In this document: in pieces, positions 43,623 through 53,990 of the stretch
Position numbering within the stretch: position 1 is the first letter of the stretch
How the letters are laid out: the number at the start of each line of letters is the position of its first letter
Source of the DNA: Spiroplasma sp. TIUS-1
Lineage (GTDB): Bacteria; Bacillota_I; Bacilli_A; Mycoplasmatales; Mycoplasmataceae
Length of the DNA: 64,000 nucleotides
Reading direction: 5' to 3'
Assembly (NCBI RefSeq): GCF_010365785.1
Contig: NZ_CP048387.1
Coordinates: 310,001-374,000 of the forward strand
Notes under the pieces: generated by a model
What the model was told of the DNA's origin: nothing
What the model saw: the letters and a program-made list of their open reading frames with translations, nothing else
Databases searched by the model: none
Made by a program: the position numbers and the translations under genes

Positions 43623-44237
43623 ATGACATTATTTGAGTTTGATAATGAAATTAAAATGACTAATAACGTAAGTTTAATATCAGGGAGTGATGAAGTTGGT
43701 AGAGGGGCAATGGCTGGACCAATTGTTGTTGCTAGTGTAATTTTAAATCATGATTTTGAAGACAAAAGAATTAGAGATTCAAAAATTGTACCAAAAAAAA
43801 TTAGAGAAATTTTATTTGAGTTAATTAAAGCTAATTCAATTTCATATTCAATAAAAGTCTATGATAGTGATTATGTTGATAAAGTAAATCCAAAACAAAC
43901 TTCAAAAAATGGAATGTTAGAAACTATTTCAGATTTAAAAGTGAAACCTGAAATTGCATTATTAGATGCTGAAAAATTAGATATTAATGGTATTCAAACT
44001 GTTTCTTTAATAAAAGGAGATAGTAAGTCTCAATCAATCGCGGCGGCTTCAATTCTAGCCAAAGTATATAGAGACAGAATCATGGATGCTTATGATACAC
44101 AATATCCTGGTTATAGTTTTTCAAATCATAAAGGTTATTGTACAAAAGCCCACTATATAGCAGTGGACAATTTAGGTGTCTTAGATATTCATCGAAAATC
44201 TTATAAGCCAATTATTGAAGCTATTAATAAAAAATAA
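43623..44237 (+). CDS. rnhB: Ribonuclease HII
   Basis: ATG 43623 was chosen. A GTG at 43614 would overlap rbgA and has no better ribosome site. The gene encodes 204 residues. The family signature GSDEVGRGAMAGP gives the catalytic Asp-Glu pair at 23-24, and further acidic residues occur in IALLDAEKLD and VYRDRIMD. It removes RNA from RNA/DNA hybrids. It lies two bases after rbgA, as in many Firmicutes (rbgA-rnhB pair), and probably relies on translational coupling because no strong ribosome site is present. Confidence 0.95.
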   Translation: MTLFEFDNEIKMTNNVSLISGSDEVGRGAMAGPIVVASVILNHDFEDKRIRDSKIVPKKIREILFELIKANSISYSIKVYDSDYVDKVNPKQTSKNGMLETISDLKVKPEIALLDAEKLDINGIQTVSLIKGDSKSQSIAAASILAKVYRDRIMDAYDTQYPGYSFSNHKGYCTKAHYIAVDNLGVLDIHRKSYKPIIEAINKK

Positions 44238-44257
44238 GTTGTTTAACTTATTTTTTT
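44231..44257 (+). terminator. Terminator after rnhB
   Basis: AAAATAAGTT/AACTTATTTT stem with a 4-base loop and T run; the left arm includes the rnhB stop codon. Confidence 0.85.
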
Positions 44258-44298
44258 ATTTAGTTAAAATATAAGTAACCAAGCGCTGGAGGAATATT

Positions 44299-45984
44299 AT
44301 GTTTGATAGAAAAAATAAAAAATATTTAGAATGAATTGAAAATGAAAATTTAAATTCAGAACTAAGAGAAAAATTGCTAAGTGCAACTGATGAAGAACTT
44401 AGCGCGGCTTTTACAATTGATTTGGAGTTTGGTACAGCCGGCATAAGAGGTGTTTTAGGAGCAGGACCTGGTAGATTTAACATTTACACAATAATCCAAG
44501 TAACACGTGCTTATGTACAACTATTAAAGAAAAAACATCCGAAAGATTTATCATCAAGAGGAGTAGTAGTAGGACATGATAACAGATACCAATCTATTGA
44601 ATTTTCAAAAGCCGTTGCTGAAATTTTGACTTCATTAGGAGTTAAATCATATCTATTCAAAAATAATAATATGAAACCAACACCAGTTGTTTCATATGCA
44701 GTTAAAGATTTACACACAATTGGTGGTATTGTTGTAACTGCATCACACAATCCAGCCAATTATAACGGATATAAAATTTATGATGAATTTGGTTGTCAAT
44801 TAATTGATAGTGATACTGTAGTTATTTCAAATGAAATGGAAAATGATTCTCAAAATCCAATTGATTGAAAATATGAAGCTGATAAGAGTTTATTAATGGA
44901 AGTTCCAAGTTCAACAATCCAAAACTATAAATCAATGATTAAAAAATTACAGTTTCATGAAAAAGCAAATAAAGATAATTTTGAAATTATATATTCAGCA
45001 GTTAATGGAACTGGTACAGAGTTTGTTCCTCCGATACTTGAAGAAGCTGGATACAAAGTTATTGAAGTCGAGGAGCATTCATTTGAAGATCCAAGTTTTA
45101 AAAATGTAATTAATCCAAATCCAGAATTCCCACCAGCATGAGAAATACCTTTGAAAAAATATGGTCAAAATAATCCAAATGCAAACATAATAGTTATGAC
45201 TGATCCTGATGCAGACAGAATTGGTCTTGCTGTTAATCATAAGGGTGAATGAATAAGATTAGATGGTAACCAAACAGGGCCTTTGTTGATTGATTGAAAA
45301 TTATCACAATTAAAAGCAATTAATAAAATTCCTAAAAATCCAGCTTTATATTCATCATTTGTTACTTCTGATTTGGGTGATAGAATTGCTCATGAAACTT
45401 ATGGTGTAAAAATTGTTAAAACTTTAACTGGATTTAAATGAATGGGTTCAGAAATTTTAAAAGAAAAGGAAAGAGATTTAAACTTTGTTTTTGCTTATGA
45501 AGAAAGTTATGGATATGTTTTAGACAGTTCAACATTAGATAAAGATGGAATACAAGCAGCAATAATGCTAAGTGAAATGGCTTGATTCTATAAAACAAAA
45601 CATAATAAAACATTAATCGATGTGTTACATGATTTATATGCAAAATATGGTTTTTATACAACTTTCACTGAAAATTTAAATTTTAAACCAGAAGAAATTA
45701 AATCAAAGATTGATCCAATTCTTTCTAAATTTAGAACAAATCCACCAAAAGAATTTGCAGGATTAAAAATGGTTAAATCAGAAGACTATAAAGATGGTCT
45801 ATACAATATGCCGGGCCAAAACTTGCTAAAATTTTATTATGAAGATGGTTCTTGATTTGCAGTTAGACCTTCAGGTACTGAACCGAAAGTTAAAATTTAT
45901 TTTATTAGTGTTGCTAAAAATCAATCTGAATCCGTTTCTAAATTAGATTTAATGATTAAAGAACTAAAAGAGTTTATAAAATAA
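44299..45984 (+). CDS. pgcA: Phosphoglucomutase/phosphomannomutase (alpha-D-phosphohexomutase)
   Basis: This gene encodes 561 residues from ATG 44299 behind GGAGG, the typical length of mollicute and Bacillus PgcA enzymes. The phosphoserine loop TASHNPANYNGYK has its Ser at residue 149. The metal-binding DPDADRIG, sugar-binding YEESYG and phosphate-binding RPSGTEPK motifs follow in order. It interconverts hexose 1- and 6-phosphates, possibly also pentose phosphates, feeding glycolipid or polysaccharide synthesis. Trp is TGA in at least seven places. The symbol follows B. subtilis; substrate range cannot be told from sequence. Confidence 0.92.
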
Positions 45985-45999
45985 TTTAATAATTTATAA

Positions 46000-46028
46000 A
46001 ATAATTCAAAAAATGAATTATTTTTTTT
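46000..46028 (+). terminator. Terminator after pgcA
   Basis: AATAATTC/GAATTATT stem (46000-46007 and 46015-46022), 7-base loop, T run. Confidence 0.8.
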
Positions 46029-46035
46029 ATTTTTA

Positions 46036-46059
46036 GACGTTATAGAAAGCGGAGGAAAT
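46036..46059 (+). promoter_or_regulatory. ssb leader element resembling that of recA
   Basis: From GACGTTATA to GGAGG (46036-46055) it matches the recA leader (36280-36299) at 17 of 20 positions, and the following GAAATAAA is also shared. The dyad is imperfect here (CGTTATAGAAAGCG). Confidence 0.4.
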
Positions 46060-46064
46060 AAAAA

Positions 46065-46370
46065 ATGAACAATGTAACATTAATAGGTCAACTTGTAGGT
46101 GTACCTGAATTAATTTTTGAAAAAGAAGGAGATGACAAAAAGTTATTTAAACTAACTTTACGAGTTGAGAGACCTTTTAAATCTAAATCAACAAGCATTG
46201 ATGCTGACTTTATTAACATTAAAGTTTGAACAAATGTATTAGGGGATGAAACTGAATATTTTGAAGACTCATTATTGAGCGTTGAAGGTAGAATTGTTTC
46301 TTATGTTTCAAAAGACAAAACGCAATATATTAATGAAATGATTGCAAGCAAAGTAATAAATTATAATTAG
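46065..46370 (+). CDS. ssb: Short single-stranded-DNA-binding protein (SSB-like)
   Basis: This gene encodes 101 residues from ATG 46065 behind GGAGG. The OB-fold pattern of SSB is visible: NNVTLIGQLVGVPEL at the start, FKLTLRVERPF, DFINIKVWTN and LLSVEGRIVS. It lacks the long acidic C-terminal tail (ends VINYN) that SSB uses to recruit partners, so it is likely a second, accessory SSB rather than the replicative one. Its stop overlaps the dprA-like start by one base. The TGA at 46227-46229 is Trp. Confidence 0.8.
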
Positions 46371-47011
46371 TGGAAAAGGTATTATTATTTTTCGCCCTAA
46401 AGTATAAGGGCGATTGAGATAAAATTTATAAAGCTTTAGAAAGCAAAGAAAAAATTGAAATTGAAACCCTAACAAATTCAATCAAAAATATTAGATCAAA
46501 TTGAACCACAATAATTTCAAGTGATTATCCTGAAGCACTAAAATATACTTATAAACCACCTTTTGTGATATTTTATGTTGGTGATTTGAAGGTAATAAAT
46601 ACAAATAATAACATTATGAGTTTTATTAACTCAGTTGATGCAATAAACAAAGTAAATAATCAAACACACATAGGTTTAATTGAAAATGTGATGAATATAT
46701 CTCAAAAGTCTTTTTTAGTATTAGACAGTGGAATATATAAATACATGCTTGAAAATGATTCACAAAGTAATGATTTAGTTCTTTCAGAATCGTATGTAGA
46801 TTTTGAAATTTCATATCCACAAATACATAAAAATCAATTAAGGTTTATTTCATCAGTAAGTAATAGCATTGTAATTGATAAATATGATGAATCTAAAATT
46901 GAACAGATTAATTCTTTTTCAACTAATGAAGATTTTAAAATATTTATTAGTAATCAAAATAATAATATGACTTCAAAATTTTCAAATGTATTTGTATTTA
47001 ATCAAAATTAG
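46370..47011 (+). CDS. dprA: DprA-like DNA-processing protein, short form
   Basis: The start is taken as GTG 46370, sharing its G with the ssb stop; no ATG with a better context lies nearby. The gene encodes 213 residues, shorter than typical DprA (280-380). DprA marks are an N-terminal LKYKGDWDKIY segment, SSDYPEALKYTYKPPFVIF and, near the end, the segment corresponding to the conserved P-RNR loop, here LRFISSVSNSIVI. The Rossmann nucleotide loop is degenerate. DprA loads RecA onto single-stranded DNA, so pairing with an SSB gene makes sense. Assignment is good at family level; activity is uncertain. Confidence 0.75.
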
Positions 47012-47016
47012 TAATC

Positions 47017-47042
47017 AATAGTCAATAAATGACTATTTTTTA
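47017..47042 (+). terminator. Terminator after dprA
   Basis: AATAGTCA/TGACTATT stem (47017-47024 and 47030-47037) with 5-base loop and T run. Confidence 0.85.
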
Positions 47043-47088
47043 TTGTCCATTTAAGATAATATTCTATTATATACATTGTGGAGGACAT

Positions 47089-48978
47089 ATGAGTAGTCAA
47101 ACAGAATACACTAAAATATTAGATCCAGTTGATAAACCTGAGTCTGATGGTAATAGCGAAACTTATATAAAAATTGATGAATCAAATATGAAAGCTACAA
47201 AGAAAATAATTGGTAGGGAAGCGACATTTGTTGGAACAATATTTGCAACAATGAAAAAGAATCCTGGTTTAGCAATTGGTATGTTGGTTTTTGTAACATT
47301 GGGATCTATATGTGGAATATTGGCACCACTAATTATTCAACAAGTTACACTAGATTTAAAAGGTACACAAACTTATTTATTTGGTCAAGAAATGATTTGA
47401 TGATCTTGAGGTATTTTGCAATTATGTTTATTCATTGGTTTAGCTTTCTTTACTTACATGACACAAATAATTGCTGGTAAAATTGGTAGACAAGTTGAAA
47501 TTAATTTAAGAAATGCTGCATTAAAAAGACTATTTACTCAAGACATTTCGTATTATTCAGATAAAAAAATAGGTGAAACATTAACTAAATTAATATCTGA
47601 TACTCAAATAGTTGGTGAACAAGCTCAAATAGTTCCTGTGGCTGCAATTAATGCAGTTATTACATTTTTTGGTTCTTTAGTAATTTTCTTCATATTAGAT
47701 GTTTATCTGGCAACGGTTGTTATTGTTACAATAGTTGGGTCATTAGGACTTATGTTAATTTCATTAACAATAATTCATCCATTAATGATTAAAATGCGTT
47801 CAAAGCTTACAAAAATTAATGGTGATGTTACTGATCGTGTTAACTCAATAAGACTTATAAAATCAGCAGGTTCAGAAGATTATAAAATGGAAAGATTTTG
47901 AGAAAGTCATAAAATTTATTACAAATTTACAAATAATATTTCACTTATGGTTGCAACTTTTATTACTATATTAGTTGCTGCTACAAGTTCAATGCAAGTT
48001 ATTGTAGTAATTGCAGCTGCTATTCTTTATCATGGAGAACCAGCATTAGAAGATTTACTACCTTCATTTATAGCTGGTATCGGAATTATGACAGGTCCAA
48101 TTATGCAAGTTGCAAAAATTATGTTTGGATTTGTTCAAGCAGAAGTGTCTTCATATCGTATTCAAGTTATCATCAAATCTAGTGCTAGAATTGACCCACA
48201 TTACAATACAGCAAAAGGATATACAATTGAAGATTTAAATGGAGATATAGTATTTGATAATGTTGAGTTTACTTATCCAGAGAAACCAGATTCTGTAATC
48301 ATTCCTAAATTTGATTTTACTTTTGAAAAAGGGAAATCATATGCGTTTGTTGGTGAAACTGGTTCAGGTAAATCTACTATAGCAAAAATGCTTTTGAGAT
48401 TTTATGATCCAAGTAAGGGTAGAGTATTAATTAATAATAATGTAGATTTAAAAGACGTTCGTTTATCTTCTTATCTAAAATTTGTTGGATACGTAGAACA
48501 AGAACCACAAATTATTCTTGGAACAGTGTTTGACAATATTAAATATGGTAACTTTGGTAGATCTGATGAGGACGCGATTAAGGCTGCAAAGAAGGCTGAA
48601 TTACATAACATAATCATGTCATTTTCTGACGGATATAATACTGTTTTGGGTGAACGTGGATTTATGTTATCTGGTGGTCAAAAACAACGTCTAGTTATTG
48701 CTAGAATGTTCTTAAAAGATCCACAGTTACTAATTCTTGATGAAGCTACTTCGGCTTTAGATAATATTGTTGAAAAAGAAATTCAAGAAAACCTAGAAAA
48801 TTTAATGAAGGGTAGAACTTCAGTTACTATTGCTCACAGGCTTTCTACAATCAAAAATGTAGATCAAATTGTTGTGTTAGGTAGAGGCACAGGGATAGTT
48901 CAAGTAGGTACTTTTGATGAACTGAAAGATATTCCAGGACACTTCCAAAATCTATATAAAGCTGGTCAATCTAAATAA
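47089..48978 (+). CDS. ABC transporter, fused membrane and ATPase domains (exporter type)
   Basis: ATG 47089 is chosen because of GTGGAGG just upstream; an in-frame ATG at 47029 lies within the preceding terminator. The gene encodes 629 residues. After a ~60-residue polar start come about six membrane segments (residues 65-385). The ATPase domain has Walker A GETGSGKST (422-430), signature LSGGQKQRL (527-535), Walker B LLILDEATSALD and the switch AHRLS. It is a half-transporter of the multidrug/lipid exporter type and would act as a homodimer, or with a partner outside the window. Substrate unknown. Confidence 0.93.
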
Positions 48979-49002
48979 TATGTGCGTAAGTGCGAAACTT
49001 TT

Positions 49003-49036
49003 AAAAACTCAATTTTTTATTGAGTTTTTATATTTT
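49003..49036 (+). terminator. Terminator after the ABC transporter gene
   Basis: AAAAACTCAAT/ATTGAGTTTTT stem with a T-rich loop and T-rich tail. Confidence 0.85.
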
Positions 49037-49073
49037 TTAATAGTACAATTAAGAAACAAATAGGAGATAAAAA

Positions 49074-51578
49074 ATGCAAACAATTTATAAAAAAAGTTCA
49101 ATAGAATCATTGAACAATGATATAGCAAAACACTTTAGTATAATTTCACCAATTAAACAAAGTGATGAAAAGTGTTTTGATGCTGTGTCAAGAATGGTTA
49201 TGCTTGATAGATATTCACAAAAAGATAAGGGACTGACTACTTTAAAGGTTGGTGATGTTGTTATTACTACTATCAAAGATGACACTTCATTCCCAACAAG
49301 AGGAATTGGAACACTTAAAGAAATTAAGGGAAATAAATACATTGTTGAAGTAGACGAACAATATGTAGGTCAAATAGATCCTTTGTTACTTGAACAATCT
49401 AAAACAACTAATTGTATTATCAAAGATAAATTCAGTCTTGAAAAACCACTTGAATTATTTTTTGAACAAATCGCACGTCGTGTTGGAAAAGCATTAGCTG
49501 AATCTGAAGGCACTTCAAAACAAAAAGAAGAATGATCAGAAAAATTCACTAACGAATTGCAAACATTAAATATAATTCCAGCTGGAAGAGTTCTTTATGG
49601 TGCAGGAAGTGATTCTAAAGTTACTTTCTTCAACTGTTATGTAATGCCATATATGGAAGACTCAAGAGAGGGTATTTCAAAACACAGATCTCAAGTTACA
49701 GAAATTATGTCACGTGGTGGAGGTGTAGGAACAAATGGTTCTACTTTAAGACCTAAAGCAACAATTGCAAAAGGTGTTGGTGGACGTTCTTCAGGATCAG
49801 TAAGTTGATTAAACGATTTATCACAATTAACTCACTTAATTGAGCAAGGTGGTTCAAGACGTGGAGCTCAAATGATTATGCTTTCAGATTGACACCCAGA
49901 CATTATTGAATTCATTATTTCAAAAATGCAAAATCCAGATATCTTGATGTGATTAAAAACAAAATCTAAATCTGAATCAATTAGACAAGCTGCTAATGCA
50001 AAACTAACTTTTGAACCTTTAAAAAGTTCAGAAAGAGAAATGTTTGATTTTGTTATTAAAAATTCAACAGCTGTTTCTGAAGATACATTAAGAACAGCTC
50101 AACAAAGAATTAAGGATGGAGGTAAATGGGTTGTTAATAATCCTCACTTCTTATCTGGGGCAAATATTTCTGTTGCCATTTCTCATCCATTTATGCAAGC
50201 AGTTGAAAAGAACAAATCATGAGATTTAAAATTTCCTGATATTGAAAAAATGACTAAAGAGCAAAAAGCATTTTATGATAAAGAATGACAAAAAATTGGT
50301 AACGTATTCGAATGAGAAAAATTGGGATACCCAGTTAAAGTTTATGAAACTATAAAAGCTAAAGATCTTTGAGATTTAATTAACTTCTGTGCAACATATT
50401 CAGCAGAACCAGGAATTTTCTTTATTGATGCTGCAAATGATATGACAAATGCAAAAGGTTATGGACAAAAAGTAGTTGCAACAAACCCTTGTGGTGAACA
50501 ACCTTTAGCACCATTCTCAGTATGTAACTTATCTGCAATTAACTTATCAAATTTTGTTGATAAAAAAACAAAAGAAGTTTTATATAACAAATTAGCAGAA
50601 ACTGTAAAAATTTGTGTAAGAATGCAAGATAACGTTATTGATGAAACTCCATATTTCTTAGAAGAAAATAAAAAACAAGCTCTAGGAGAAAGAAGAGTTG
50701 GTATGGGTGTAATGGGATTACATGACTTACTAATTTGAGCTGGAGTAAAATATGGTTCAAAAGAAGGTAATGCAATAGTTGATAAAATATTTGAAACAAT
50801 TACTTTAAACGCTTATAGAACTTCAATTGAATTAGCTAAAGAAAAAGGATCATTCCCATTCTTGGATGATAAGGCAAAATTTGCTCAATCAGGTTTCATT
50901 AAAACATTACCAAAAGATATCCAAAATGGAATTAAAGAATTTGGAATTAGAAACTCACACTTAGTTACAGTGGCTCCTACAGGGTCAACAGGAACAATGG
51001 TTGGTTGTTCAACAGGATTAGAGCCTTACTTTGCTTTCTCATACTTCAGAAGTGGTAGATTAGGTAAATTCATGGAAGTTAAATCAAAAATTGTTCAAGA
51101 ATGATTGAATTTAAATCCAGATCACAATCCAGAAGATAAATTACCTGAATTCTTTGTAAGTGCTATGGATTTAACACCAGAAGCACACGTTGATGTTCAA
51201 TGTATTATCCAAAGATGAGTTGATTCATCAATTTCAAAAACAGTTAATGCTCCAAAAGGATATTCTGTTGCTGAAGTTGAAAAAGTTTATATGAGATTAT
51301 ACAAAGGTGGTGCCAAAGGTGGAACTATCTATGTTGATGGAAGTAGAGATACTCAAGTTCTTTCATTAGAAATTGAAAAAACTAAAGAGAAAAAAGGTTT
51401 TGTAGATTTAGAACCAGTAAATCACGAAAATGAATTTATCAAAAAGACAGTCGATGAAAAAAGTATCGGTATCGAAGTTGGGGACACATGTCCAATTTGT
51501 ACAATTGGAGTTGTTATCGAATCAGGTGGATGTAATACATGTCCTGAGTGTGGTGTTCAATTAAAATGTGGTCTTTAA
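49074..51578 (+). CDS. nrdJ: Adenosylcobalamin-dependent (class II) ribonucleotide reductase
   Basis: This gene encodes 834 residues from ATG 49074 behind TAGGAG. Class II marks are FNCYVMP (redox Cys 188), SRRGAQM, NPCGEQPL (thiyl Cys 473), VCNLSAINL (redox Cys 484, eleven residues on, the usual spacing), VAPTGSTGTM, and WVDSSISKTVNAP. A C-terminal zinc-ribbon-like segment carries CPIC and CPEC plus a final Cys for re-reduction. Class I enzymes have NLCxE instead of NPCGE, and no small subunit gene follows. It converts ribonucleotides to deoxyribonucleotides using a B12 radical without oxygen. Many TGA-Trp codons are present. The neighbouring adenosyltransferase supports the cofactor assignment. 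Confidence 0.94.
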
Positions 51579-51612
51579 TTTAAAGAATAAATAATTTAAC
51601 AATAAAGACATA

Positions 51613-51654
51613 AGTAATGATGAATGTATTAGCAATCTCATTACTTTTTGTTTT
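51613..51654 (+). terminator. Terminator-like hairpin between nrdJ and the adenosyltransferase gene
   Basis: AGTAATGA/TCATTACT stem (51613-51620 and 51638-51645) with a long loop and a T-rich tail. It may attenuate rather than separate the two genes. Confidence 0.65.
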
Positions 51655-51669
51655 AAAAGGAGAGATACA

Positions 51670-52203
51670 ATGAAAAAAACTAAAGGATACCTTCATATTT
51701 ATTGTGGTGAAGGTAAGGGTAAAACTTCTATATTAAATGGAAGTGCAATTCGCGCTAAAGGTGCGGGATTTAATGTTGAATATTTTAGATTCCTAAAAAA
51801 TAGACCAACAGCCGAAAATATAATTCTTGAAAAGTTAGGTATTAAAATAGATAGTTTATACAAATTTTCAACTAAATTCATTTGAGAAATGAACGAACAA
51901 GAAGCTGAAGTTTTTAAAACTGAAACTTATGCTGGGTATTTAAATGTTAAAAAAGCATTACAAAATCCAAAAGTAGATGTAATACTTATTGATGAATTAT
52001 TGGGTGCAGTTGAAAATGGTTTTATTTCTAAAACAGAATTAATAAATGATTTAAAAAATAGATTGGATCATATTGAGGTTTTAGTATCAGGAAGATATTC
52101 TTTTAATGAACTAGATAATTTGGCTGATTTAATATCAGTTATAACTCCAAAAAAACATTATATGAATATTGGTGTTAGTGGTAGAGAAGGTATTGAATAT
52201 TAA
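51670..52203 (+). CDS. btuR: Cob(I)alamin adenosyltransferase, BtuR/CobO type
   Basis: This gene encodes 177 residues from ATG 51670 behind AAAGGAGA, the family size. The N-terminal P-loop reads GEGKGKTS (13-20), followed by GSAIRAKGAGFNVEYFRFLK, typical of BtuR/CobO. The acidic motif VDVILIDELLGAVENGF is in the middle and VLVSGRY near residue 140. It attaches the adenosyl group to cobalamin, the cofactor of the class II reductase encoded directly upstream. No other B12 gene is in the window, so the vitamin is presumably imported. One TGA-Trp is at 51883. Confidence 0.9.
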
Positions 52204-52205
52204 AT

Positions 52206-52236
52206 AAAAAACACCATATTTTGGTGTATTTTTTAT
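52206..52236. terminator. Bidirectional terminator
   Basis: ACACCA/TGGTGT stem flanked by A and T runs between the adenosyltransferase gene and the convergent exported-protein gene. Confidence 0.8.
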
Positions 52237-52238
52237 TT

Positions 52239-53849
52239 TTAAATTTCTTTAGTTTTGTCAGAAATAAACTCTAACTTTGAAACTGATAGTTGAGCTTTAG
52301 CCCTTGAATAATATGCATTTATTCAAGTTGCTTTAGCTTTTGAAATTACTTCAAATTTGAATGTCAGTTTTGAGCCACTTAATTCAATTGTTAATTTTAT
52401 ATCATTTCAATTACTATTCTGTTTTCCAATGTATTCTTGGTGTTTTCAAGCAGTACCATTTTGAAGATTATTTCAGTCAATATCTATAACATCTTCAGTT
52501 CCATCTTTTCAATCTGTGTTATTTCAGCCATTTTGTTTTTGGTTATACATATATCCAGAATAACTAATTCTTAACTTAGTAAAGTGATTTTTAAAGTCAT
52601 TGATATCTGTTTTTATATCGTATTCAATTGTAAAATTATCACTATCTGTTTTTGTACTATTATAAGCTTCAGCATTTGTTTCTCTAGTTGAAAATTTTAC
52701 ATCATTTACAACTTGAGACTCAACTCTATATGTCAACTCCAATGAACCGATAAAATTATCGTTTTTAGGAACTAGTTTAGCTTTGGAATAGGTTATGTTT
52801 TCTAATTTTAAATCATTTGTATCTATTTTAAAGTCAGAGTTCACTTCAGCAAATCTTTCCAAAATTGTAATTGTTTTTATATTATCGATATTTCCTAATG
52901 AACCAATCATTTTGCTTAAGTCATTTTCAGGATTTGGATCTGGATTAGTAACTTTAATTGTAAATTCAACGTCAACAGTTCCATAATATATTGAACTATC
53001 ACTTGCAACAATTCTTGCAGAATTATTTGTAATATCTTCAACATTGAAATCATTTATTGTAATATCTTTATTTTTTAAAACTACTTTATTTACAATTGTA
53101 GATTTGCTGTTATCGCTTATTTCACCCAAATCGGTAGTTGTTATAACTTGTGAAATATTTGTTCTTTCACCCAAATCTTTAAATTTAACACTTACAAATC
53201 CGAAATAACCGCTGTTTTCAATAGCAACTAATTTAGCTCCGCTATTAGTTATACTGTTAATATCAACATAAAATTCTGAACCATCCAAACTTTTATTTTG
53301 TAAAAGAACATTGTTTTTAATTGTTTCAGATTTATTATCCATTATTCAACCTAAATTAGTATTCAAAATTACTTCACTTAGATTCTTATCCTCTGATGGT
53401 ATTTCTCCAGACGAATTATTAGAAAGGGTAATGTCTACTGCCATAACACCTTCAAATTTTGTATCATATTTTGGTAAAAATCTAGCTTTATAATCAACTG
53501 AAGATCCACTTTCGGGTAAATCATAATTTATTCCAATTGTTGATCAAGAGTTACTGTTACTTAATAAATATGATTCCAAAAAATCATTAATTCAATCAAA
53601 ATGTGCATTAGCAACAACCAACTCAACAATCACTGCCTCTTTAATTTCTTCACTAGTAACCACTTCATGACTTTCTAAATACGATAAATCAACTTCTACT
53701 GAATTCATATTTTGTGTTGTTAAATTTATTTTTTCACTTTCGAAATTTATTCTAGTAAATTCTGATTTAATTGTTTCATAACTCACAACAGAATTTGCTG
53801 TACCGCCACCCACAATATTTGTTGTTAATAATAAAAGTAATATTTTCAT
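52239..53849 (-). CDS. Exported protein with several LG modules
   Basis: The minus-strand ATG at 53849 follows AAAGGAGAAATAA, a strong ribosome site. The gene encodes 536 residues and ends at 52239. A short hydrophobic signal (MKILLLLLTTNIVGGGTA) has no lipobox Cys. Residues about 150-370 contain at least three LG modules, e.g. ITTTDLGEISDNSKSTI and YYGTVDVEFT, clearly related to those in surface proteins A-G. The C-terminal ~170 residues have a different beta-rich composition with several Trp (all TGA). Probably secreted or surface-held; function unknown. Confidence 0.8.
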
Positions 53850-53990
53850 TTATTTCTCCTTTATATATTGCTATCATAACTATTTTTTTTATAATTTAAA
53901 GTAAAAATGAAAAAAATTACTCTAAATGTTAAAATTAAAGTAGAAGTTATAGTTAAAATATTTAAATAAAATTAAGGGTGATCTAGTAGT

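Noticed and set aside
47029-47088. Upstream ATG for the ABC transporter
   Set aside because: It overlaps the terminator of dprA and has no ribosome site, while ATG 47089 follows GTGGAGG.
48979-49073. A cobalamin riboswitch before the B12-dependent reductase
   Set aside because: The gap is only 95 bases and is mostly taken up by a terminator; no B12-box-like sequence was seen.
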